Below, piece after piece: positions 43,794 to 52,954 of a stretch of 64,000 nt of DNA. Source of the stretch: CBDDFS01 sp965227255 (GTDB taxonomy: Bacteria; Bacteroidota; Bacteroidia; Flavobacteriales_E; Vicingaceae); the NCBI GenBank assembly GCA_965227255.1, contig CBDDFS010000002.1, positions 682,001-746,000 on the forward strand, given 5' to 3'. Position numbers and translations under genes: made by a program. The notes under the pieces were generated by a model. That model was not told the origin of the DNA and ran no database searches. It worked only from the letters and a program-made list of their open reading frames with translations. Numbering within the stretch: position 1 is the first letter of the stretch; every line of letters begins with the position of its first letter.

Positions 43794-44588
43794 ATGCAAC
43801 AATACCACGATCTGCTCCGACATATTCTTGAGAATGGCACGAAAAAAGAGGACCGTACAGGTACCGGTACCATCAGTACATTCGGCTATCAAATGCGATT
43901 CGATCTGCAGGATGGATTTCCCGTTCTCACTACAAAAAAGCTCCATCTCCGTTCTATCATTCATGAACTATTATGGTTCCTTGCGGGGGATACCAATGTA
44001 AAGTATTTGAAAGACAATAATGTTAGCATCTGGGACGAGTGGGCCGACGAGAATGGCGATCTCGGACCTGTTTACGGATATCAATGGAGATCATGGCCAA
44101 ATCCTGACGGAAGCTCGACGGATCAGATAACGAATCTCATCAATCTGATCAAGACCAATCCCGATTCAAGGCGTATGATCGTTAGTGCCTGGAATGTTTC
44201 TTTTATCGAAAGTATGGCCCTGCCTCCATGCCATTGTCTGTTCCAATTCTATGTGGCAGATGGAAAATTGTCATGTCAGTTATATCAAAGAAGTGCCGAC
44301 ACCTTCCTGGGTGTTCCCTTTAACATTGCTTCCTATGCTCTTCTTACCAAAATGATTGCGCAGGTGTGTGATCTGGAAGAAGGTGAATTCATTCACACAT
44401 TTGGTGATGTGCATTTATACAACAATCATATTGAGCAGGCCTATGAACAGTTGAGTCGAGATCCAAGACCTCTGCCGGAAATGAAGATGAATCCAAATGT
44501 GAAATCAATTTTTGATTTTAAGTATGAGGATTTTGAGCTGGTAGGTTACGATCCCCACCCGCACATTAAGGCAGCAGTTTCCGTTTAG
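43794..44588 (+). CDS. thyA: Thymidylate synthase
   Basis: A 264-residue enzyme, the same length as E. coli ThyA, methylating dUMP with methylenetetrahydrofolate. The catalytic Cys146 lies in MALPPCHCLFQFYV. Folate and dUMP contacts are seen in DRTGTGTISTFGYQMRF, YQRSADTFLGVPFNIASYAL and FGDVHLYNNH. It precedes folA by one base, so folate oxidation and its recovery are co-expressed. Confidence 0.97.
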   Translation: MQQYHDLLRHILENGTKKEDRTGTGTISTFGYQMRFDLQDGFPVLTTKKLHLRSIIHELLWFLAGDTNVKYLKDNNVSIWDEWADENGDLGPVYGYQWRSWPNPDGSSTDQITNLINLIKTNPDSRRMIVSAWNVSFIESMALPPCHCLFQFYVADGKLSCQLYQRSADTFLGVPFNIASYALLTKMIAQVCDLEEGEFIHTFGDVHLYNNHIEQAYEQLSRDPRPLPEMKMNPNVKSIFDFKYEDFELVGYDPHPHIKAAVSV

Positions 44589-44589
44589 A

Positions 44590-45090
44590 ATGATCGTTTC
44601 TCTGATTGTCGCGGTATCCGAAAACAATGTCATAGGCAAGGACAATGATCTGATCTGGCGCCTTCCTAAGGATATGAAATTCTTTAAGGAAAAAACCCTT
44701 GGGCATTTTGTTTTAATGGGTCGAAAGAACTTTGAATCAATTCCCGAAAAATTCAGGCCACTACCTGATAGAGTGAATATTGTGGTTACCCGAGGTGATA
44801 TGAAGTCAGATGGCAATCTTCATGTTGTTGATGATATCCAAAAAGGTATTGATTTTGCCTTTAATGGAGGTGAAGATGAGCTATTTATTATTGGAGGGGG
44901 TGAGATATATCGACAGAGTCTGGAGATCGCTGATAAAATTTACCTCACCAGGGTTCATTCCGAATTTGAAGGAGACACATTTTTCCCGGAAATTGATGAG
45001 GAGAAATGGTTACTTCTTTCTCAGGTACATCATAAGGCAGATGATAAGCACGCCCATGATTTCACCTTTATGGAATACCTAAAAAAATAA
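44590..45090 (+). CDS. folA: Dihydrofolate reductase
   Basis: A 166-residue enzyme regenerating tetrahydrofolate from the dihydrofolate made by ThyA. It begins VSLIVAVSENNVIGKDNDLI then WRLPKDMKFFKEKTLGHFVL, with the typical Trp and the active-site acidic residue (Asp in LPKDMKFF). GRKNFESIP and IIGGGEIYRQSLEIADKIYL bind NADPH. One base separates it from thyA. Confidence 0.96.
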   Translation: MIVSLIVAVSENNVIGKDNDLIWRLPKDMKFFKEKTLGHFVLMGRKNFESIPEKFRPLPDRVNIVVTRGDMKSDGNLHVVDDIQKGIDFAFNGGEDELFIIGGGEIYRQSLEIADKIYLTRVHSEFEGDTFFPEIDEEKWLLLSQVHHKADDKHAHDFTFMEYLKK

Positions 45091-45107
45091 AGCCTTAAAT
45101 TTACGAT

Positions 45108-45902
45108 ATGAGAACGTGGATGCTGTGCCTGGCTTTGATAAGCTTGATGTCTTGCCAAAAAGCACAGAGGGATGAAGATACTGCAACGAATACCTGCGAG
45201 GATATAAACCTTGCACAGACCATTTTTGCCGACGCATATAAACAGGTGCGCATTGTTGCCAAAGCCACTCAAGGTATTGGTAATGGTGATTCCATTCCGG
45301 GAACAATCTATGGTTGTGAAGAGATCATTGTAGATACGTTGTCAAATACTCGCAGTATCATTATCGATTATAAGTACATTGGATGTGAGGGAATGGGCGC
45401 AGCTCGATATGGCAGAATTCAATCTGAATTCTTCGGGAAATTTGGCGAGGAAGGATCGGCTGTTGACATTATATTTTCCAATTATTTCTTTGAGGAGTTT
45501 GAAGTGAATGGCAAGATCCGGGTCATCTTTAAAGAAAGGAATTCCAGTGATCAGGAGGTGCACACATTCTATCTTCAGGATGGAGGTATTTTCGATGGGG
45601 AGTCGAATCTGTCGTGGACGGCAAGTCAGACATGGACTGTGACCGACAATGGCAATAATCCGGAAGAATTCTCTTTCTCAGGAAGCAGCAACGGAATTAA
45701 CAGAAAAGGAAATACGTTTAAAGCTGAGATCACGACCGACAATGAAATGTCGGAAGATTGCCTCTACGTAAGAAGGGGTGTTCGAAAAGTGGACGTAAAA
45801 AATCTGTCTCGCAGAACACTCAATTTTGGCAGTGGTTCATGCAGTGGATCAGCCAACGTAACGATCAATGGCACAGACTTCGGTATCGGAGTTGGTATTT
45901 AG
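45108..45902 (+). CDS. Predicted lipoprotein of unknown function
   Basis: A 264-residue protein with a lipoprotein signal (MRTWMLCLALISLMSC; lipobox LMSC, lipidation expected at Cys16). The mature part is predicted beta-rich and ends with a Gly/Ser-rich section containing cysteines (FGSGSCSGSANVTINGTDFG). It follows folA by 17 bases, with TAAATTTA just upstream as a possible weak -7 box. I do not recognise a family. Confidence 0.72.
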   Translation: MRTWMLCLALISLMSCQKAQRDEDTATNTCEDINLAQTIFADAYKQVRIVAKATQGIGNGDSIPGTIYGCEEIIVDTLSNTRSIIIDYKYIGCEGMGAARYGRIQSEFFGKFGEEGSAVDIIFSNYFFEEFEVNGKIRVIFKERNSSDQEVHTFYLQDGGIFDGESNLSWTASQTWTVTDNGNNPEEFSFSGSSNGINRKGNTFKAEITTDNEMSEDCLYVRRGVRKVDVKNLSRRTLNFGSGSCSGSANVTINGTDFGIGVGI

Positions 45903-46014
45903 TATGTGATTAAAAGTCACTGCTGCAATCAATCTCTTTTTTTGCTTTCCTGATCTTCTGAATCAAATTACATGCTCAAAATAGCTCAGGAAAAACAACT
46001 TCTGGAATCTAGAA

Positions 46015-47262
46015 TCAGCTAGCCACTTTCAGCTGGCTGATGGCACTCTTGCTCAAATGCAGTTTGGCGTAGTTTTCATCAATCACCACTTTTGAAACTT
46101 TCTTGTCTTCGTCTGAAGGTAATTCGAACATGGCATCAAGCATGATGGCTTCGCAGATGGACCTCAGGCCTCTGGCACCCAATTTGAATTCAAGGGCTTT
46201 GTCAACAATATATTCCAGAGCTTCAGGGGCAAAGGAAAGTTCAATACCATCAATTTTGAACAGCTTCACATATTGTTTGATAATGGAATTCTTTGGTTCG
46301 GTAAGGATTGATCTGAGTGCTCCTCGATCTAATGGATTGAGGAAGGTAACTACAGGTAGTCTACCGATGAGTTCAGGAATCAAACCAAATTTCTTGATGT
46401 CTTGAGGAGAAACATACTTCAACATGTTTTCCTTGTCAATTTCTTCTGCACCTGTTCCGGATTTAAATCCGATCACCTGTGTCTTCAATCTTCTTCCAAT
46501 GATCTTATCGATTCCGTCAAAGGCCCCTCCGCAAATGAAAAGAATGTTCTTTGTGTCAATTGGAACAAGTTTTTGTTCGGGATGTTTTCTTCCTCCCTGA
46601 GGTGGAACGTTGATCACTGAACCCTCAAGCAACTTTAGCAAAGCTTGTTGCACACCTTCCCCTGAAACATCTCGGGTTATAGAAGGATTATCACTTTTTC
46701 TTGCGATCTTATCGATCTCGTCGATGAATACTATTCCATTTACAGCCGCATTTACATCGTAGTCCGCCGATTGAAGTAGTCTTGAAAGAATGCTTTCCAC
46801 ATCCTCACCAACATAACCTGCTTCAGTAAGAACGGTGGCATCTGCAATACAGAATGGTACGTTGAGAATTTTGGCGATGGTTTTGGCCAGCAAAGTTTTA
46901 CCTGTTCCTGTCTCTCCTACAAGAATGATATTCGACTTTTCTATCTCGATATCATCATCATCCACTTTTCCGTGAACGAGTCTTTTGTAGTGATTATATA
47001 CAGCAACGGAAAGGACTTTTTTAGCCTCGTCCTGACCAATAACGTATTCATCAAGATGTTTCTTGATCTCGGCGGGTTTGAGAAGATGTAGTTTGGACGA
47101 AAGCGCATAGTTGACCTTGCTCGCACTTTCTTCTTTGACAATATTTTGAGCCTGCAGAATACAATGATCACATATATGACCTGATATACCTGCAATCAGC
47201 ACATTTGTCTCCTTCTTTTCCCTGTTACAAAATGAACAACGAATGTTATCCTTCTCCGCCAT
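46015..47262 (-). CDS. clpX: ATP-dependent Clp protease ATP-binding subunit ClpX
   Basis: A 415-residue AAA+ unfoldase. The zinc-binding domain uses Cys9, 12, 31 and 34 (CSFCNREK and HICDHC). Walker A is GETGTGKT (116-123), Walker B is GIVFIDEIDKIA, and the ClpP-contact loop region includes FIGRRLKTQVIGF-like residues (IIGRRLKTQVIGFKSG). It unfolds tagged proteins for ClpP, encoded 42 bases upstream on the same strand. The minus-strand sequence TATTTTCG just before the ATG may give it its own promoter. Confidence 0.97.
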   Translation of the reverse strand: MAEKDNIRCSFCNREKKETNVLIAGISGHICDHCILQAQNIVKEESASKVNYALSSKLHLLKPAEIKKHLDEYVIGQDEAKKVLSVAVYNHYKRLVHGKVDDDDIEIEKSNIILVGETGTGKTLLAKTIAKILNVPFCIADATVLTEAGYVGEDVESILSRLLQSADYDVNAAVNGIVFIDEIDKIARKSDNPSITRDVSGEGVQQALLKLLEGSVINVPPQGGRKHPEQKLVPIDTKNILFICGGAFDGIDKIIGRRLKTQVIGFKSGTGAEEIDKENMLKYVSPQDIKKFGLIPELIGRLPVVTFLNPLDRGALRSILTEPKNSIIKQYVKLFKIDGIELSFAPEALEYIVDKALEFKLGARGLRSICEAIMLDAMFELPSDEDKKVSKVVIDENYAKLHLSKSAISQLKVAS

Positions 47263-47304
47263 GAGACGAAAATACGAAAAACCGAAATTTTATGGTAATT
47301 TTTC

Positions 47305-47982
47305 TTACTTAGCGCCTTTTGTGAGCACCTCGTCGATCATGCCATATTTCTTGGCTTCTTCAGCTCTCATCCAGAAATCACGATCACCATCTTCCCAGAC
47401 CTTGTCGTATTTCTGACCACTGTGGTTGGCAATGATCTCGTACAACTCCTTCTTGAGGATCTGGATCTGCTTAGCTGTGATTTCAATATCTGAAGCCTGA
47501 CCTTCAGCACCTCCCATTGGTTGGTGAATCATAACTCTTGCATGATTTAGTGCCGATCTCTTTCCTTTTGCACCGGCACAAAGAAGCACAGAAGCCATTG
47601 AGGCGGCCATGCCTGTGCAAATAGTGGCGATGTCAGGAGCAACATATTGCATTACATCATAAATGCCGAGTCCGGCGTACACTGATCCACCCGGTGAATT
47701 AAGGTAGATCATTATGTCTTTTTTAGCATCAACTGATTCGAGGTAGAGAAGCTGACCCATGATGATGTTTGCAACGTCGTCATTGATCGGTGTTCCTAGG
47801 AAGATGATGCGGTCCATCATCAAACGTGAGAAGATATCCATTGAGGCAACATTAAGTTGTCTCTCCTCGATAATGGTTGGTGAAATATAGGCGTTGATAG
47901 CCGATGTATAATCCTGGAATGTCATGCTCGAAACACCTCTGTGTTTCGTCATGTATTTCTTAAAGTCTTTAGGGTCTGTCAT
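47305..47982 (-). CDS. clpP: ATP-dependent Clp protease proteolytic subunit
   Basis: A 225-residue serine peptidase. The nucleophile is Ser128 in GMAASMASVLLCAGA, the catalytic His153 is in VMIHQPMGGAEGQ, and the acid lies further on in the GDRDFWMRAEEAKKYG region. The oxyanion segment is YLNSPGGSVYAGLGIYDVMQ. It forms the tetradecameric chamber served by ClpX. It lies 14 bases after tig, in the widespread tig-clpP-clpX order. Confidence 0.97.
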   Translation of the reverse strand: MTDPKDFKKYMTKHRGVSSMTFQDYTSAINAYISPTIIEERQLNVASMDIFSRLMMDRIIFLGTPINDDVANIIMGQLLYLESVDAKKDIMIYLNSPGGSVYAGLGIYDVMQYVAPDIATICTGMAASMASVLLCAGAKGKRSALNHARVMIHQPMGGAEGQASDIEITAKQIQILKKELYEIIANHSGQKYDKVWEDGDRDFWMRAEEAKKYGMIDEVLTKGAK

Positions 47983-47996
47983 TAAAATAAATTAGC

Positions 47997-49346
47997 TTAC
48001 TTTCTGGCTAATTTAAGAAAATCATCATATGAAATTTTCTTGTCCTTTATTTTAAGATTCTCCTTGAAATACTCCATTATTTTCTTGTCGTAAAGCTGAT
48101 CGTAAATCCTCTTCGCTTCCTCTTGATTCTGAAGCAATGACTTGGCTGTTTCTCTCAATTGCTCATCTTCCGGTGACTGCTGACCGTACTGAGCAAACTG
48201 CTGCTTTAAAAGACCAATGGTATAGTTTTCAGCGTCTTCCTGTGGCACTTGAAGGTCGTTTTCCCTGATCAATTTGTTTTCAATGATCTGCCATTTCAAA
48301 CCTTTTGAATATTGATCATATTCAGAATCGATCTGTTCAATAGTCAAAGGCTTTTCATTAGCATTCATGAGCCATCTTTTCAGGAATTCGTCCGGCAGGG
48401 CAATTTTACTTTTCTCAATGATTTTTTCCTGGATATCGAATAAAAGCTTTTGGTCGCTGGTGTTATCGAATTGCATACTCAGGTCAGAAGATACCTTGTC
48501 CCTGAATTCTGACTCACTTTTCACAATACCCGGACCGAAGATCTTGTCAAACAATTCCTGGTTGATCTCAGCGGCCTCTATGTGGTTGATCTTTTCAACG
48601 GTAAACTTGAAGGATGATTTGTTAAAGATCAATTCCTCTTTTGCCTTTCCCAATAATCTCGCTTTCTCATCATCAGAATCAAATTGATCATATTTCATGG
48701 TGAATGATTCACCTACCGGAAGGCCCAGGATGGCTTTCTTTACCTTCTTATTCTCGATATTTGATACCAACCAGCTCGATGGATTGACAATTCCACCTTC
48801 AATCGGCTCTCCTGATTTGTCGACTTCTTCAAATTTTCCGTTCACGAAATCATCTTCAGTGATGGTTGTCGATTCACTCATCTTACCATATCTCCTGGCA
48901 AGGTCGTTGATCTGATCGTTTAGAAGTTTTTCGTCGACATTGATCTGATACTTCTCAACCTTTACTTTGGAAAGAACAGTGGAGTCGAATTCAGGCGCAA
49001 GACCCAATTCGAATTCGAATTCAAAATCTTTTTGTCTCTCCCAGTCTATTGAGTTCTCTTCTGAATCTTTCGGAAGGGGATTTCCAAGAATATTCAGTTT
49101 GTTCTCATTGATGTAATCGTTGATCGAATTGGAAAGAATTTTATTGATCTCTTCAACAAGGGTTCCTGTGCCAGCCATCTTTTTGATCATACCCATAGGA
49201 ACATGACCTTTTCTAAATCCCGGAAGGTTGGCTGTCTTTCTTAAGTCTCGCAGTCTGGCATCAACTTTTTCCTGATAGTCTTCAGGTGAAAGCTTGATCT
49301 TTACAACTGCATTTAAATCGTCAACGTTTTCTCTAACTATATTCAT
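47997..49346 (-). CDS. tig: Trigger factor (ribosome-associated chaperone)
   Basis: A 449-residue protein of the trigger factor family. The N-terminal ribosome-binding motif appears as LPGFRKGHVPMGMIKKMAG, followed by the peptidyl-prolyl isomerase-like middle domain and a helical chaperone domain. I start at the ATG at 49346 (MNIVRENVDDLNAVVKI). A longer open frame to 49493 reads through the tRNA-Leu gene and is an artefact. A terminator hairpin ends only about 14 bases before this ATG. Confidence 0.93.
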   Translation of the reverse strand: MNIVRENVDDLNAVVKIKLSPEDYQEKVDARLRDLRKTANLPGFRKGHVPMGMIKKMAGTGTLVEEINKILSNSINDYINENKLNILGNPLPKDSEENSIDWERQKDFEFEFELGLAPEFDSTVLSKVKVEKYQINVDEKLLNDQINDLARRYGKMSESTTITEDDFVNGKFEEVDKSGEPIEGGIVNPSSWLVSNIENKKVKKAILGLPVGESFTMKYDQFDSDDEKARLLGKAKEELIFNKSSFKFTVEKINHIEAAEINQELFDKIFGPGIVKSESEFRDKVSSDLSMQFDNTSDQKLLFDIQEKIIEKSKIALPDEFLKRWLMNANEKPLTIEQIDSEYDQYSKGLKWQIIENKLIRENDLQVPQEDAENYTIGLLKQQFAQYGQQSPEDEQLRETAKSLLQNQEEAKRIYDQLYDKKIMEYFKENLKIKDKKISYDDFLKLARK

Positions 49347-49359
49347 GTGGTTCTGGAAC

Positions 49360-49384
49360 AAAAAAGGGGATTCCCAGAATCCCC
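49360..49384 (-). terminator. Intrinsic terminator after tRNA-Leu
   Basis: On the minus strand GGGGATTC and GAATCCCC form a perfect 8-bp stem around a 3-base loop, immediately followed by six Ts (plus-strand As 49360-49365). It lies 12 bases after the tRNA 3' end and 14 bases before the tig ATG. It should end the tRNA transcript unless tig expression depends on read-through. Confidence 0.8.
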
Positions 49385-49396
49385 TCGTCATTTTTG

Positions 49397-49478
49397 TGCG
49401 GATGGAGGGACTCGAACCCACACGCCTCGCGGCACTAGATCCTAAGTCTAGCGTGTCTACCAATTTCACCACATCCGC
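49397..49478 (-). tRNA. tRNA-Leu (anticodon UAG)
   Basis: The 82-base gene on the minus strand opens GCGGATGTGGTGAAATTGG and closes with the matching acceptor half CATCCGC plus discriminator A at 49397. The anticodon arm CTAGA-CTTAGGA-TCTAG gives loop CTTAGGA and anticodon TAG. A long variable arm and the T-arm GTGGGTTCGAGTCCCTC support a class II tRNA-Leu. CCA is not encoded and must be added after transcription. Confidence 0.96.
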
Positions 49479-49581
49479 ATGTGGCCTCTTCAAAAAAGGG
49501 AGGCAAATTTAGTATTTTTTCTTTCTAATATCCACAATGTAAGCGAATCATTTTTTAGATCATTCGGCTTTCAAATAATCA

Positions 49582-49589
49582 TATTTTTG
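49582..49589 (+). promoter_or_regulatory. -7 promoter box of the flavin reductase-like gene
   Basis: TATTTTTG matches TAnnTTTG exactly and ends 17 bases before the ATG at 49607. The 127-base gap after the divergent tRNA gene is AT-rich; no -33 element is certain. Confidence 0.33.
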
Positions 49590-49606
49590 TTTGAAATTCA
49601 CTCTAT

Positions 49607-50494
49607 ATGTTAAAGATCAAACCCTCCGACCTGGCTGTGCCGAAGTTGCATGGACACCTACTTGGATCCATAGGTCCAAGGCCAATTGCATTAGCAAGCA
49701 CGGTTGATAAGGAAGGCAACAGAAACTTAAGTCCCTTCAGCTTTTTTAATGTTTTTAGTGCCAACCCACCTATTGCCATTTTTTCTCCCGCAAGAAGAGG
49801 TCGTGACAATACCACCAAGCACACGTATGAAAACGTGAAAGAAGTAGCAGAAGTCGTAATCAATGTGGTGAACTATGATATTGTTCAACAAGTATCTCTG
49901 TCAAGCACAGAATATGAGAAAGGAGTTGATGAATTCATCAAGTCGGGTTTGACGCCCATCGAATCTGAAATGGTCAAACCTGCCAGAGTTAAGGAATCAC
50001 CAGTGCAATTGGAATGCATCGTAAAGGATGTCATAGAGTTGGGACAGGATGGTGGTGCCGGAAATCTTGTTATTTCTGAGATCGTAATGATTCATATTGA
50101 TGAAGATATTCTAGATGAGAACGGACGAATCGATCAGAACAAAATTGACCTGGTAGGACGAATGGGAGGAAACTGGTATACTAGATCAAGAAAAGGATTG
50201 TTTGAAGTAGAAAAACCGCTTGTTACAAAGGGAATTGGGGTGGATCGTATTCCCGAACATATTCTCAGCAGTGAAATACTGAGCGGTAATGATCTTGGAA
50301 AGCTCGGAAATGTGGAAGAAATTCCAGATATGAAAAGTGCGGCTTCTTACCGCAAAGACAATTTGATGACACTCATTGAAAATGTTGAGACAGATGATGT
50401 GAGGACCATTCTCCACGAGGAAGCGAAAAATAAACTTTCAGAAGGCAAAGTGATCGATGCCTGGAAGATTCTGCTGGCGGAAAGCATTCAATGA
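49607..50494 (+). CDS. Flavin reductase-like FMN-binding protein
   Basis: A 295-residue protein. The N-terminal 200 residues form a flavin reductase-like split barrel: LLGSIGPRPIALASTVDKEG, LSPFSFFNVFSANPPIAIFS and KHTYENVKEVAEVVINVVNY are typical of the PF01613 group. The C-terminal part (about 215-295) is helical and not part of the core domain. Substrate and partner oxygenase are unknown. It overlaps atoE by 4 bases (ATGA), hinting at a shared catabolic task. Confidence 0.85.
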   Translation: MLKIKPSDLAVPKLHGHLLGSIGPRPIALASTVDKEGNRNLSPFSFFNVFSANPPIAIFSPARRGRDNTTKHTYENVKEVAEVVINVVNYDIVQQVSLSSTEYEKGVDEFIKSGLTPIESEMVKPARVKESPVQLECIVKDVIELGQDGGAGNLVISEIVMIHIDEDILDENGRIDQNKIDLVGRMGGNWYTRSRKGLFEVEKPLVTKGIGVDRIPEHILSSEILSGNDLGKLGNVEEIPDMKSAASYRKDNLMTLIENVETDDVRTILHEEAKNKLSEGKVIDAWKILLAESIQ

Positions 50495-51886
50495 CCTTTG
50501 TCGACAAATATGCCAATCTGTTTAAGCGACTGCTACCGGGTCCTTTTACGATTGCTGTATTATTGACCGTATTCACTTTTCTTCTTGCCTGGACTTTCAC
50601 GGATCCAAGAGGTGAAACATTGAGGATTGGTTATGCCTTTCATTTAGCAGGGCTCTGGGAAGAGGGTTTGTGGAACAGAGGGCTTCTGGTATTCGCCTTC
50701 CAGATGATGCTTATGCTCATACTGGGCCATGTTCTGGCCCTGACCAAACCCGTTGAGAACCTTATTAATTATGCTCTGAAATTTTGCACAGATACACCGC
50801 GTGCTGCCGTGATGGTCACCTTATTAACTGTTATCGTCAGTCTCTTCAACTGGGGACTAGGCCTGATCTTTGGAGCTATTTTTGCAAGAAAGGTTGCAGA
50901 GCACTCAAGACATCACAATCTCGGTTTGAACTATCCCTTGATTGGTGCTGCAGGCTATTCAGGGTTGATGGTCTGGCATGGAGGAATTTCGGGATCCAGT
51001 CTGGTCAAAGTGGCCGAAACAGGCCACCTCAATGAATTAATGAGTGGAATCTATTCCGAAAGTAAATTAGATACACTTCCATATTCCATTCCTTTTGATT
51101 TGACCGTTTTCAGCACCATGAATATCGTGGTGATGCTTGCTCTGATTGTGATACTTCCTGCAGGAATGTATTTCATGGCAAAAAAAGCAGGGAATCAATC
51201 ATTCACTTTGGCGATCAGAAAATGGGATTATAAAAAAGAAGAAGATATTTCCGGTGCCGACACGCTTAATTACAGTAACTGGATCGGTCGGATATTTGGT
51301 ATCCTGATACTGATTGGTGTTGTGGCCAGAATAGGACGGGAAGGGGGACTATTCCGGCGTAACATTTATTACACCTGATTTTATCAATCTCTTCCTTCTC
51401 TTTCTGGGAATTTTTCTTCATGGTAACTTCCATCGATTTGTGGCAGCGGTTGATGAAGCCATTGGTGGTGCAGCTGGCATTTTAATTCAATTCCCTCTTT
51501 ATTTCGGAATTATGGGCATTATGAAGGGTAGTGGCATGGTTGAGGCAATGTCGCATTTCTTCATTTCGATCAGCAATGAAGTGACTTTTCCAATATTCAC
51601 GTTTATCAGTGCCGGGATTGTGAATGTATTTGTTCCAAGTGGTGGTGGTCAATGGGCTGTACAAGGTCCAATCATTATACAGACTGCCAATGAAATGGGT
51701 ATTCCACTTTCGAAATGTATCATGGCACTTGCATATGGAGATCAACTCACCAATATGTTACAGCCATTCTGGGCACTTCCGCTGCTCGGAATAACCGGAC
51801 TTAAAGCCAAAGAGATCCTGCCTTATACTCTTTATCTTATGCTGATGGGATTTGTGATCTATATGGCCGCCCTTCTGATTTTTTAA
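50491..51886 (+). pseudogene. atoE: Short-chain fatty acid transporter AtoE, split by a one-base frameshift
   Basis: The first frame (50491-51378) encodes the N-terminal 285 or so residues of a SCFA_trans (PF02667) permease: FVDKYANLFKRLLPGPFTIA, ALKFCTDTPRAAVMVTLLTV and GYSGLMVWHGGISGSSL. The next frame resumes as SGVTFITPDFINLFLLFLG and continues to 51886 with FVPSGGGQWAVQGPIIIQTA and YGDQLTNMLQPFWALPLLGI. Deleting one T in CTATTCC (around 51350-51355) joins GGL-SGVTFITPD. The joined length, about 464, is normal for the family. The gene is coupled to the flavin reductase-like gene and converges on the oppC-like gene with a 4-base overlap. Confidence 0.8.
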
Positions 51887-52953
51887 GCTCTTTCCAGCCG
51901 TCGCTCATCAAGGGCATCTCTCAGAGCATTTCCAATGAACGTGAAAGACAATACCAATAACATGATAGCAATACCCGGAATAATAGCGAGGTGTGCATCT
52001 CCTGTTATAAGATAGGCTTTATGTTCGCTGATCATTTTTCCCCACGTGGCAATTGGCGGTGGGGCACCAATACCCAAAAAGCTTAGTCCGGCTTCAAGTA
52101 AAATGGCAGTCGCGAAATTAGCAGCAGAAATAACAATGACCGGTGACAAGACATTGGGTAAAATATGTCGGGTGATGATGCGATAATCACTAAATCCAAG
52201 GACGATACCGGCCTGAACATATTCCTTCTCTCTGACGCTCATGACCTGACCTCTGACAACCCTGGCCACTTCCACCCACATAGTCAATCCAACGGCAACG
52301 AAAATCTGCCAGAATCCTTTGCCAAGAACAAGTGTAATTGCAATAACGAGAAGAAGAGTAGGAATGGACCAGATCACATTAATAAACCAAACGATGATAC
52401 GATCAACCCAACCTCTGTAATAACCGGCAATTAAACCGAGAGTGATGCCGAGCAGCAGACTGATGAAAACAGAAATAATGCCAACACTGAGTGAAATATA
52501 GGTGCCAGCCATGAGCCTGCTCAGCAGGTCGCGTCCATAACGATCTGTCCCGAGATAGAAAGTTTTTGTAACCAAAGTGCACTCGTTAGCCTTTAGATCA
52601 ATTTCCTCCCACATGTCTGAACCTACTCTTTGAAAAGCCATGATACTTTGCTCTTTCAGCAATTCGTGCTTCGAAATAGGAATTTCTTTATACCCGTCAT
52701 TCCAGCCTATAAACCACGAAGATGGAAAAGAATAATCGGATTCAATATTCTCTTTAATACGAAGAAAGAAAACTTCTTCTCCAGGTTTTAAAGTTGATAG
52801 TTGCAGAAGTTGAGAATTGGCATGAGGAGAAGAATCAGGACGAATCATGGCTCCACCAATTGAAACCAACAGACTCATAAGAACGATAATACCACCAAAA
52901 ATGAATAGTGGATTGCGAATCAATTCTTTGTACTGATTTCTGTTTATCAGCAT
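51883..52953 (-). CDS. Peptide-type ABC transporter permease (OppC/DppC family)
   Basis: A 356-residue permease with a first helix at about residues 17-38, then a periplasmic insertion of about 90 residues, then the canonical FYLGTDRYGRDLLSRLMAGT and five more helices. The ATPase-contact EAA-type loop appears near REKEYVQAGIVLGFSDYRII. LLEAGLSFLGIGAPPPIATW is a strong OppC/DppC signature. No binding protein, second permease or ATPase gene is adjacent, so its partners lie elsewhere. The substrate could be oligopeptides or similar compounds. Confidence 0.9.
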   Translation of the reverse strand: MLINRNQYKELIRNPLFIFGGIIVLMSLLVSIGGAMIRPDSSPHANSQLLQLSTLKPGEEVFFLRIKENIESDYSFPSSWFIGWNDGYKEIPISKHELLKEQSIMAFQRVGSDMWEEIDLKANECTLVTKTFYLGTDRYGRDLLSRLMAGTYISLSVGIISVFISLLLGITLGLIAGYYRGWVDRIIVWFINVIWSIPTLLLVIAITLVLGKGFWQIFVAVGLTMWVEVARVVRGQVMSVREKEYVQAGIVLGFSDYRIITRHILPNVLSPVIVISAANFATAILLEAGLSFLGIGAPPPIATWGKMISEHKAYLITGDAHLAIIPGIAIMLLVLSFTFIGNALRDALDERRLERA

Positions 52954-52954
52954 A

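Noticed and set aside
49347..49493. A 49-residue N-terminal extension of trigger factor
   Set aside because: The frame runs through the tRNA-Leu gene and its terminator; the translated string is the usual by-product of a tRNA-Leu gene. The conserved protein starts at the ATG at 49346.
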